From assembly GCA_030645735.1 (NCBI GenBank), contig JAUSNP010000006.1, positions 62,001 through 126,000 on the forward strand: a stretch of 64,000 bases of DNA, read 5' to 3'. The DNA is from Candidatus Moraniibacteriota bacterium. Its GTDB lineage: Bacteria; Patescibacteria; Paceibacteria; Moranbacterales; UBA2206. The notes below the pieces were generated by a model. The model was not told the origin of the DNA. It searched no databases and saw only the letters and a program-made list of their open reading frames with translations. The position numbers and the translations under genes were made by a program. Below are positions 47,099 through 54,600 of this stretch, one piece after another (the stretch's first letter is position 1; every line of letters begins with the position of its first letter).

Positions 47099-47854
47099 AT
47101 GAATCAAAAAATTCGAATTGAGATTGCAGTGGGATTTATTGCGGCACTAGCAATTTTGCTGGGTATATATTTTTGGAATAATGCCTCACAAATTTCGACA
47201 GGCGCACCAACAACCTCGAATATTGTTACTAAACCAGTTCAAAAAATGTGTACGCAAGAAGCTAAGTCTTGTGATGATGGCTCTTATGTTTCTAGAACTG
47301 GGCCGAATTGTGAATTCGCGGCATGTCCAAGCACAGATGCTTCGGCGGATATTGAGAAAAGTCGTATTGCCAATCCTGCTTCGATCAATTGCACTCAGGA
47401 AGGTGGTCAGCTGGAAATTCGCACTGGAAATGACGGTGGGCAAGTTGGTTTTTGCAAATTTTCTGACGGATCAGAGTGCGAGGAATGGCAATTTTTCCAG
47501 GGTGAATGTAAATCAGGAAATAAAATTGCAGTTGAGTTTCCACTAGTAAATGCGGAAATTTCCAGTCCAATTTATGTTTCTGGTCGAGCGCGTGGCACAT
47601 GGTTTTTTGAAGGTAGCTTTCCAGTAGAAGTTTATGATAGCAATAACAAATTGCTCGGCAGTTCGACCATCAGTTTTGCTCCCAAATCAGCGGATGATAC
47701 TTGGATGACCGAAAATTTTGTAAATTTTTCCGGTAGTGTAAAATTTAGCCAGCCTACTACAGCTAGTGGATATCTGCTTCTCAAGAAGGACAATCCATCT
47801 GGCAATTCTGCGACGGATGAAGCATTGAGGCTAAATGTAAAATTCAAAAAGTAG
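47099..47854 (+). CDS. Membrane-anchored protein with DUF333 and Gmad2 Ig-like domains
   Basis: A 251-aa protein with an N-terminal anchor (IEIAVGFIAALAILLGIYFW). A Cys motif CTQEAKSCDDGSYVSRTGPNCEFAACP (about 51-76) is followed by DUF333 (NPASINCTQEGGQLEIRTGNDGG ... CKFSDGSECEEWQFFQGEC, about 92-137) and a C-terminal Gmad2 beta-sandwich domain (ISSPIYVSGRARGTWFFEGSFPVEVYDSNN, about 150-250). Both domains are common in small exported CPR proteins, with unknown binding roles. It is bounded by two almost identical terminator/promoter modules. Confidence 0.82.
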   Translation: MNQKIRIEIAVGFIAALAILLGIYFWNNASQISTGAPTTSNIVTKPVQKMCTQEAKSCDDGSYVSRTGPNCEFAACPSTDASADIEKSRIANPASINCTQEGGQLEIRTGNDGGQVGFCKFSDGSECEEWQFFQGECKSGNKIAVEFPLVNAEISSPIYVSGRARGTWFFEGSFPVEVYDSNNKLLGSSTISFAPKSADDTWMTENFVNFSGSVKFSQPTTASGYLLLKKDNPSGNSATDEALRLNVKFKK

Positions 47855-47906
47855 CGTATGTCTATAAATTAGAGGGCTTTAACTTTGAAAAATATTTATA
47901 ACTATC

Positions 47907-47949
47907 AAAAGCCTCTTGTTTTGACGCAAGGGGCTTTTTTTGATAGAAT
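47907..47949 (+). promoter_or_regulatory. Terminator plus promoter module 2
   Basis: AAAAGCCTCTTG (47907-47918) pairs with CAAGGGGCTTTT (47927-47938); the loop's TTGACG (47921-47926) stands exactly 17 bases before TAGAAT (47944-47949, preceded by TGA), so the terminator loop can act as the -35 element for secA. Confidence 0.75.
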
Positions 47950-47987
47950 TATAGGGTTAAATAAGGCTTTAAAATAAGGTAAGGATC

Positions 47988-48086
47988 TGTCTTTGCGATT
48001 CGCCAGCTGGCGAAGAAGCAATCTCGTTTGGGTGAATTAAACCTTGAGATTGCCACGTCGTCCGAGGCGGACTCCTCGCAATGACA
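47988..48086. repeat. GC-rich dispersed repeat in the secA leader
   Basis: TGTCTTTGCGA at the start and TCGCAATGACA at the end, with AAGCAATCTCG and GAGATTGCC inside, form an imperfect long palindrome of the widespread intergenic type that often accompanies selfish repeats. It ends 10 bases before the secA ATG. Confidence 0.75.
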
Positions 48087-48096
48087 ATATAAAATT

Positions 48097-50724
48097 ATGG
48101 GAATTTTCAGTAAACTGTTTGGTTCAAATCAGCGGGAAATTGCAAAACTTCGACCGATTGTGGAAAAAATCAATTCATATGAAGCGGCCATGCGTCGGCT
48201 TTCAGATGAGGAGTTGCGTGGCAAGACGCAAGAATTTAGAGACAGAATTGCCAAGGGTGAAACGCTGGATGAACTTTTGCCAGAGGCTTTCGCGGTTGTG
48301 CGCGAAGCAGCGGATCGCGTGAATGGCACACGACCTTTTGAAGTGCAGTTGGTTGGTGGCATCGTGTTGCACCAAGGCAAGATTGCTGAGATGAAAACTG
48401 GCGAAGGAAAAACTTTAACTTCAACTTTGCCAATCTACTTGAATGCACTTTCTGGCAAGGGCGTGCATGTCATTACCGTGAATGACTATTTGGCACGACG
48501 CGACTGCAATTGGATGGGTTCAATTTTCTATTTCTTGGGTGTTTCCACAGCTTGCATCATCCATGATGCGTCATATATTTATGAAACAAAAGTAAGAGAT
48601 GCATCAGAAGTGACAGTTGAAATGGAAAACTTGCGTGAAGTGATGCGTCGTGATGCCTACAACGCTGACATCACCTATGGAACCAATAATGAGTTCGGTT
48701 TTGATTATTTGCGTGACAACATGGTGCAATCTACCGCTCAGATGGTGCAACGCGAATTGAATTTTGCCATTGTAGATGAAGTCGATTCAATCTTGATCGA
48801 TGAAGCGCGAACACCTTTGATTATTTCCGCGCCTGACACTGAATCGACAAAGCTTTATCAACAATTTGCGCAGATTGTACCGAAGTTGAAAAAGGATGAG
48901 GATTATGAAGTGGATGAAAAAATGAAAGCGGTGGTCATCACTGATTCTGGAATTTCAAAAGTGGAGCAAATGTTAGGCATTAGCAATTTGTATGAAACTG
49001 GTAAAATAGGTTTCGTGCATCATTTGGAACAAGCCTTGAAAGCCCAAGTGATTTTTCAACTCGACAGTGACTATGTCGTGAAGGATGGCGAAGTGATTAT
49101 TGTGGATGACTTCACTGGTCGCTTGATGCCAGGGCGAAGATATTCCGAAGGTTTGCATCAAGCCATTGAAGCCAAGGAAAATGTAAAAGTGCAAAAAGAA
49201 TCGCGCACACTGGCCACCATCACTTTCCAGAACTATTTTAGAATTTATAACAAGTTGGCTGGTATGACTGGAACAGCTCTGACTTCTGCCGAAGAATTTT
49301 TCAAAGTATATAATGTGGATGTGTTGGAAATTCCAACTAATCGCGTGATGCAAAGAAAAGATTTGGCAGATGTGATCTACAAAACCGAAAAAGGCAAATT
49401 CAATGCCATTATGGAAGAAATCAAAGAAGTGAGCAAAAAAGGTCAACCAGTTTTGGTGGGCACCATTGCCATTGAAAAGTCAGAATATTTGAGTGCGCTT
49501 TTGCAGAGAAATGGTGTGGCGCATGAAGTTTTGAATGCCAAGAATCATGAACGTGAAGCTTCAATCGTGGCCAAGGCTGGTCACAAAGGTTCTGTGACTA
49601 TTGCCACTAACATGGCTGGTCGTGGAACTGACATCAAATTGGGTGAAGGCGTGAAGGAATTGGGTGGACTTTTAATCATTGGAACCGAACGACATGAGGC
49701 ACGCCGCATCGACAATCAGTTGCGCGGACGCGCCGGACGACAAGGTGATCCGGGAGTTTCACAATTTTATGTTTCCTTGGAAGATGAATTGATGCGTCGT
49801 TTCGGTGGAGACAAATTGAAGAATATGATGGATCGCTTAGGCTTGCCAGAAGATCAGCCGATTCAAAATGCTATCATTTCCAAGTCTATCGAGAGCGCCC
49901 AATCAAAAATTGAAGGTTTCAACTTCGATATTCGCAAACACGTTTTGGATTATGATGATGTCATGAACAAGCAACGTGAAGTTATCTACAAAAAAAGACG
50001 CGAGATTTTGGATATGCAAGACACGAAAAGTGAAATGCTAAATTATATCGGCGAAGAAATTGAGCATGCAGTTTCTTTCAATTGCGCCGGTGATGAGGTG
50101 GATTGGGATGTCCAAGAAATCAACAACAATTTCCACGGAATAGTTTTTGCGCAAGGTGATTTGACTGGCAAATTGGCTGAAATCAAAAATGACGCACGCC
50201 ACAATTCAGCGGAAAAAATCAGTATGATTATTGAGTTTTTGCTGGGCGTAGCTAAAGAGGTCTATGGCAAAAAAGAAATGGAAGTGGGCGCGGAACAAAT
50301 GCGTTCGATTGAAAAGGCGGTGATTTTGCAGACCATGGACATGTCTTGGATGAATCATTTGGATGAGATTGATTATTTGCGCGAGGGAATAGGGCTCCGT
50401 GGTTATGGACAACGCGATCCATTGATTGAATACAAGCGCGAAGCTTTCAGTATGTTCTCGCATTTGATGGAAAACGTGCGTGCCAACATCGTCAGCACAA
50501 TTTTCCGCGTCAACACAGTTTCCACCCAACAAGCGCCGCAAGAAAAATTGAGTTTCAGTGGAGCCAATGATGAAGTGGAACAATTTGGCGCCGCCAAGAC
50601 CGTGGAATCTGGTGAAAAATCTGAAGTTAAAAGATCACCCATTATCAATGATGACAAAACTGGACGCAACGATGCTTGTCCGTGTGGAAGTGGTAAAAAA
50701 TATAAAAAATGTTGCGGAAAATAA
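48097..50724 (+). CDS. secA: Preprotein translocase ATPase SecA
   Basis: An 875-aa SecA that drives preproteins through SecYEG. The N-terminal LFGSNQREIAKLRPIVEKINSYEA start, Walker A MKTGEGKTLTSTLP, DEVDSILIDEARTPLIIS (Walker B and DEAD-like region), TFQNYFRIYNKLAGMTGTA, the helicase motif TNMAGRGTDIKLGEGV and GGLLIIGTERHEARRIDNQLRGRAGRQGDPG are intact, as is the C-terminal SEC-C zinc motif CPCGSGKKYKKCCGK. Length is normal. Expression likely starts from the promoter in the terminator at 47907. Confidence 0.97.
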   Translation: MGIFSKLFGSNQREIAKLRPIVEKINSYEAAMRRLSDEELRGKTQEFRDRIAKGETLDELLPEAFAVVREAADRVNGTRPFEVQLVGGIVLHQGKIAEMKTGEGKTLTSTLPIYLNALSGKGVHVITVNDYLARRDCNWMGSIFYFLGVSTACIIHDASYIYETKVRDASEVTVEMENLREVMRRDAYNADITYGTNNEFGFDYLRDNMVQSTAQMVQRELNFAIVDEVDSILIDEARTPLIISAPDTESTKLYQQFAQIVPKLKKDEDYEVDEKMKAVVITDSGISKVEQMLGISNLYETGKIGFVHHLEQALKAQVIFQLDSDYVVKDGEVIIVDDFTGRLMPGRRYSEGLHQAIEAKENVKVQKESRTLATITFQNYFRIYNKLAGMTGTALTSAEEFFKVYNVDVLEIPTNRVMQRKDLADVIYKTEKGKFNAIMEEIKEVSKKGQPVLVGTIAIEKSEYLSALLQRNGVAHEVLNAKNHEREASIVAKAGHKGSVTIATNMAGRGTDIKLGEGVKELGGLLIIGTERHEARRIDNQLRGRAGRQGDPGVSQFYVSLEDELMRRFGGDKLKNMMDRLGLPEDQPIQNAIISKSIESAQSKIEGFNFDIRKHVLDYDDVMNKQREVIYKKRREILDMQDTKSEMLNYIGEEIEHAVSFNCAGDEVDWDVQEINNNFHGIVFAQGDLTGKLAEIKNDARHNSAEKISMIIEFLLGVAKEVYGKKEMEVGAEQMRSIEKAVILQTMDMSWMNHLDEIDYLREGIGLRGYGQRDPLIEYKREAFSMFSHLMENVRANIVSTIFRVNTVSTQQAPQEKLSFSGANDEVEQFGAAKTVESGEKSEVKRSPIINDDKTGRNDACPCGSGKKYKKCCGK

Positions 50725-50746
50725 CATGGGTGTGGATAACTTATTC

Positions 50747-50775
50747 TTTGCATGCGACTATTTTTAGTTTATAAT
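50747..50775 (+). promoter_or_regulatory. Promoter of the 523-aa surface protein
   Basis: TTTGCA 50747-50752, 17-base spacer, TATAAT 50770-50775. Confidence 0.6.
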
Positions 50776-50805
50776 AATAGTAGTAAATAATAAATTTTTT
50801 TAAAA

Positions 50806-52377
50806 ATGAAAACCAATAAAAAAATCGTGGGGGCGATGACAGTTTTTGTCATGTCTTTTGCAGTTACGAGTGCAACTTGCTCAGCAGAGGATGTTGTGAC
50901 TACGGATGTGGCAGTAAATAATATTGCGAGTAATGCCGGCATCTCATATAGTAGACTCAATCTAACGGATAAAATCGTTTCATCTGATATTAAAAACAGC
51001 ACAATCACAGGAGCTGATATTAAACGGGGTGCTGTGAGTAGTGGGGATATAAAAAATCGAACTATTGCTTCAATTGATATCGAAAAAGGAGCCATTAAAA
51101 GTGGTAGCATTGCAGATGATTCTATAGGTAATGATAAATTGAAAGAAGATGCTGTAACTTCGGATAAGATTCAAGACGGCGCAATCGTAACTGGAGACAT
51201 TGCAACTGACACTATTTTGGCAGGCAACATTGCGACTGGCGCAATTGGCACAGCTGAAATTCTGGATGGCACGATTCTGGATGCTGACATTAGTCCTGCT
51301 GCAGCCATTGCTTATAGCAAATTACTGTTTGCTAATAATATAGTTGCTGGAGATATCGCAACTGGGGCTGTTGCCACAGATGAAATTCTAGATGGAACAA
51401 TTTTGACTGGAGACATTGCTGCCGACACTATTTTAGCAGGCAACATTGCGACTGGGGCAATCGGCACAGCTGAAATTTTAGATGGTACGATTTTAGGAAG
51501 CGACATTGCCAATACTACTATTGCCGCAGCTAATATAGTGGCTGACACTATTGACGGAGCTCAGCTAGCTGACACGATCACATTAGATGCTAATCTAGTT
51601 TTGAATGGCGCCAATGTGACCGGTAATGGCACTCTTGGTGAAGTTGGCTCGCGTTGGTCAACAATTTATGCTGACACTTTGAATTATTCAAGCGCTATTG
51701 CAGATGATAATTCAGCCAACACAACTGTTGCTTTCGGAGATAATAGCACAAGTGATGCAGTGAATATTACAGCTAATACAACCATTACTGATGCGGAATG
51801 GTCAATTTCGAATGCAGGTGTTGCCACATTTGCTTCGATAGACGGTGTTGTTGGGTCAATAACTCCTGCCGCTGGTTCATTTACGACACTCTCGGCGACA
51901 GGCGCGTTGACAACTGGTGACATCACTGCTTATGGTGCAACTGCAAATAATAACCTAACTGTTAATGGCAAAGGAACTGGCAGTGTGAATTTGGGTGATG
52001 CGGATAGTGACGTTTCAGTTATAAATGCTTTGACGATTGGAAATAGCGCCACCATTACTGCTGGCGGATTGATAATTACAGCTGGTGGGTTGGATATGAC
52101 TGGCGATTCCATAACCAATGTTACGCAAGTCGGTGATTCCAATGATAATTTGGCAATTACAGGTGATGACTGGGATGTTACAAATGGTGGAGTTGCTACA
52201 TTTAAAGGTTTGACTTCGACTAGCGCTGTTGATTTAGATGGGGCATCTTCAGTTAGTGTGCCAGCTGCGACATTGGGCGGGGCATGCTCAGTTTCTGGTG
52301 CAATTGGTGTCAATCCAGCTGGAAATGCAGGTGAGAGAATAATGGTTTGTAATGGAGCTAATTGGTTGGCAAATTAA
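50806..52377 (+). CDS. Secreted beta-solenoid-like repeat protein (surface/tail-fibre-like)
   Basis: A 523-aa protein with a signal peptide (KIVGAMTVFVMSFAVTSATCSA). The mature part has about ten imperfect repeats of the type TGDIATDTILAGNIATGAIG / AEILDGTIL, rich in I, G, A, T and D, as in beta-solenoid and phage tail-fibre-like proteins. A second part is Thr/Asn/Ala-rich (TTITDAEWSISNAGVATF), and the C-terminus has ACSVSGAIGVNPAGNAGERIMVCNGANW, a pattern found at the end of many such surface proteins. A surface or adhesion role is likely. Two 85-90-base units inside the gene are nearly identical. Confidence 0.75.
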   Translation: MKTNKKIVGAMTVFVMSFAVTSATCSAEDVVTTDVAVNNIASNAGISYSRLNLTDKIVSSDIKNSTITGADIKRGAVSSGDIKNRTIASIDIEKGAIKSGSIADDSIGNDKLKEDAVTSDKIQDGAIVTGDIATDTILAGNIATGAIGTAEILDGTILDADISPAAAIAYSKLLFANNIVAGDIATGAVATDEILDGTILTGDIAADTILAGNIATGAIGTAEILDGTILGSDIANTTIAAANIVADTIDGAQLADTITLDANLVLNGANVTGNGTLGEVGSRWSTIYADTLNYSSAIADDNSANTTVAFGDNSTSDAVNITANTTITDAEWSISNAGVATFASIDGVVGSITPAAGSFTTLSATGALTTGDITAYGATANNNLTVNGKGTGSVNLGDADSDVSVINALTIGNSATITAGGLIITAGGLDMTGDSITNVTQVGDSNDNLAITGDDWDVTNGGVATFKGLTSTSAVDLDGASSVSVPAATLGGACSVSGAIGVNPAGNAGERIMVCNGANWLAN

Positions 52378-52402
52378 TATAAATCTACTTCACATTGGAA
52401 AA

Positions 52403-52453
52403 AACAATCCGCCATATAAGCGGATTGTTTTTTTGTTATTTTTGAGGTAAAAT
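52403..52453 (+). promoter_or_regulatory. Terminator with overlapping promoter for the 201-aa gene
   Basis: AACAATCCGC (52403-52412) pairs with GCGGATTGTT (52420-52429), followed by T. TTGTTT (52425-52430) within the 3' arm is 17 bases before TAAAAT (52448-52453). The ATG at 52460 is 7 bases after the -10, so the message would be leaderless. Confidence 0.75.
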
Positions 52454-52459
52454 TGATGT

Positions 52460-53065
52460 ATGAGTAAAAGAGTCATAAGTGTGACTGTAATCCTAGTGAT
52501 CATTATTGTCAGCGCTATTGCGTATAGTATTTTTTTGTTTTCAAAAAAAGATTTTTTGGGCTGGAGATTGAACTTAGGTGTTACCAAGATTGAAACGAGT
52601 GAGTATAAGGGGCTTGCTCCGAATATCAATTTCAAATATTCAAAAATCTTTGAAATTGACTCTGATGTTGACAAGAAATATGGCGTAGGTTATGTAGTTG
52701 GATTGAAATTGAAAACTGACAATCGGACAGGTTGCGACATTCGAATCGGTGGACCAGAATTAGATTTCTCAAAAGATTCTCAATCACTGGCTGATAGCAT
52801 TGTTGGTCCAATTAAAGAAAAAGCCAAGAATTTTGATTTAATTGAAAAAACTAAAACTAAGATTGGTGGCCAGGATGCTCTTGAGATTTCATTTTCATTT
52901 CTAGATCCAATCGGAGCCAGAATTAGGCTTGATCAGATTTTTGTTAAAGATGGTGATAATAATTTTATTATTATTTGTGGCACAGGTGAATATCCATATG
53001 AATTTTTCAAAAAAGACTTCCGCTCATTCTATAATTCAATAGATTTCAATTCAAAAATTAATTAA
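52460..53065 (+). CDS. Membrane-anchored exported protein (201 aa)
   Basis: A 201-aa protein with an N-terminal anchor (VISVTVILVIIIVSAIAYSIFLF, about 5-27). The extracytoplasmic part has an alternating beta/alpha pattern (PNINFKYSKIFEIDSDVDKKYGVGYVVGLKLKT) and ends in FFKKDFRSFYNSIDF, a C-terminal helix common in PsbP/DUF1795-type domains. Two Cys (TGCDIRIGG, IIICGTGEY) may pair. Family not certain. It starts a run of three small envelope genes. Confidence 0.68.
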   Translation: MSKRVISVTVILVIIIVSAIAYSIFLFSKKDFLGWRLNLGVTKIETSEYKGLAPNINFKYSKIFEIDSDVDKKYGVGYVVGLKLKTDNRTGCDIRIGGPELDFSKDSQSLADSIVGPIKEKAKNFDLIEKTKTKIGGQDALEISFSFLDPIGARIRLDQIFVKDGDNNFIIICGTGEYPYEFFKKDFRSFYNSIDFNSKIN

Positions 53066-53079
53066 TCAAAAGTAAAAAA

Positions 53080-53607
53080 ATGCAAGAAACAACTATCAAT
53101 TTAAGAAATTCCACCAGGCCTAGCCAAACAGGTGTTGGTGGTGAAAACACGCCAGTAACTGAAAAGAAACGAGGTAAGGGTCGAGTAATGCTTATTTTGT
53201 TTATAATTATAATTATTGCGGGTGGCGCATTTGGTTTTTTGAAGTATAAAAAAGAAAACAATAGAGGAGGTAGCAAGGGCAGTTTCATCGATTCTTCCAA
53301 ATATCAAGCCGTTTTTTTGCCTAATGGACAGGTCTATTTTGGAAAAGTTTCACAGGAGCGAGAAAGTTTTGTTCATCTATCAGAGGTCTATTATTTGGTA
53401 AATAATGCGGGATTGCAAAAACAAACTGCTGAAACTGGAAATGCCAATGATGCAACTAAGCCAAATTCGGATTACTCCCTCATTAAGCTAGGTAATGAGC
53501 TCCATGGCCCAGAAAGTATGGAAATTAATCGTGACCAAATTTTGTTTATTGAAAATTTGAGTAATGATTCCAAGTTGGTGAATGCTATTAAAAATATGCA
53601 AAAATAG
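53080..53607 (+). CDS. Single-span membrane protein (175 aa)
   Basis: A 175-aa protein with a cytoplasmic N-terminus of ~37 residues (STRPSQTGVGGENTPVTEKKRGKGR), one membrane span (VMLILFIIIIIAGGAFGFL, about 38-56) and an extracytoplasmic domain with YQAVFLPNGQVYFGKVSQERESFVHLSEVYYLV, a beta-rich small domain seen in other exported CPR proteins. No function known to me. It lies 14 bases after the 201-aa gene and is probably in the same operon. Confidence 0.7.
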   Translation: MQETTINLRNSTRPSQTGVGGENTPVTEKKRGKGRVMLILFIIIIIAGGAFGFLKYKKENNRGGSKGSFIDSSKYQAVFLPNGQVYFGKVSQERESFVHLSEVYYLVNNAGLQKQTAETGNANDATKPNSDYSLIKLGNELHGPESMEINRDQILFIENLSNDSKLVNAIKNMQK

Positions 53608-53608
53608 T

Positions 53609-54031
53609 ATGAAAATATTTATTAAAGTCGTCGCGACATTAGTTATATTTTCTGGCGGAGTGCTAATTGGTCACTATTTGTTTCCCAAGAAAGCTATTGA
53701 AATTAAGGACAGTGCCAGCGAGATATGCAATATCCCTAAGAAAGATGATGGCGCAATTGTTTTTGACACGGAAAATCAAAGAATTAGAACTGGAATGAAA
53801 CTAAACCTTTTGCAAGATTATATTAATTTTGTTTTTTTGCCAAAAGAAGAAGTGAGTGATCCCAAACAGTATACGGATATGATGTTGAGCAAGGTGTCAG
53901 CCATAAAAGACGAAGAGTTGTCGAATAAATTTTATGCTACGGGCACAGAAAATGAAGGTGAGCGAGAAAAGAACATCTTGGATTTTATAAACGCAGTCAC
54001 TGAGAGCGTCAAAAAGGAGTTGAATAAATAA
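53609..54031 (+). CDS. Single-span membrane protein (140 aa)
   Basis: Starting at ATG 53609, a 140-aa protein with an N-terminal membrane anchor (IFIKVVATLVIFSGGVLIGHYLF). The extracytoplasmic part is charged and mostly helical (RTGMKLNLLQDYINFVFLPKEEVSDPKQYTDMM). Unrecognised. The preceding gene stops one base before this ATG, so translation is likely coupled. Confidence 0.68.
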   Translation: MKIFIKVVATLVIFSGGVLIGHYLFPKKAIEIKDSASEICNIPKKDDGAIVFDTENQRIRTGMKLNLLQDYINFVFLPKEEVSDPKQYTDMMLSKVSAIKDEELSNKFYATGTENEGEREKNILDFINAVTESVKKELNK

Positions 54032-54044
54032 TTGTCTATTGGGA

Positions 54045-54518
54045 ATGAAAATATTTAACCTATCTTTTGAAAAATCAGTTGGCGCAGTGGTATTTCGCGA
54101 GTCTGAAAACGGCGAGAAAGAATTTTTGCTATTGCATTACCCCGGTGGTTATTGGGATTTTCCCAAAGGTCATATGGAGAAAGGTGAGACTGAAGAACAG
54201 ACCTTGGAGCGGGAAGTTGCTGAGGAATCAGGCATCAATGATTTGATTATCATCCCTGGATTTAGGGATTCAATGCGTTATCATTATGTTGCTAAAGGCG
54301 CTGAAAAAGAGGAACGTATATTGGAAGGAAGAGGTTTGAGTATTTTTAAAAAGGTTATTTATTATTTGGCTGAAACAAAAAGAACAGATATCGTTATTTC
54401 AGAAGAACATATCGGATCTGGTTGGTTTAGCTATGAGGACGCTTTAGCTAAAATAGTTTACGAAAATGGTAAAATAATTATGAGAAAAGCAGGTGAATTT
54501 TTAGAAAAATTATCCTAA
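54045..54518 (+). CDS. NUDIX hydrolase (diadenosine tetraphosphatase-like)
   Basis: A 157-aa NUDIX protein (ATG 54045). The NUDIX box is GHMEKGETEEQTLEREVAEESGI (about 39-61), and the upstream SVGAVVFRESENGEKEFLLLHYPGGYWDFPKG is typical of the Ap4A hydrolase branch, although substrate cannot be fixed from sequence. It closes the small envelope operon, possibly by chance. A palindromic GC hairpin follows. Confidence 0.88.
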   Translation: MKIFNLSFEKSVGAVVFRESENGEKEFLLLHYPGGYWDFPKGHMEKGETEEQTLEREVAEESGINDLIIIPGFRDSMRYHYVAKGAEKEERILEGRGLSIFKKVIYYLAETKRTDIVISEEHIGSGWFSYEDALAKIVYENGKIIMRKAGEFLEKLS

Positions 54519-54536
54519 AACAACATAGAGACGCCC

Positions 54537-54561
54537 CGCCGGGGCGTCTCTACGGGGAGAC
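54537..54561. repeat. GC-rich perfect hairpin
   Basis: AGAGACGCCCC and GGGGCGTCTCT form an 11-bp stem with loop GCC and no T run. A related GAGACG word follows. It resembles dispersed palindromes found in other phyla and lies 40 bases before secD; the -10-like TATAAT at 54579-54584 follows. Confidence 0.7.
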
Positions 54562-54600
54562 GTTGCCATGTTTACCGGTATAATGTAAAATAAACATACT

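Noticed and set aside
54537..54561. GC hairpin before secD as a normal terminator
   Set aside because: No T run follows on the plus strand; it fits a dispersed palindrome better.
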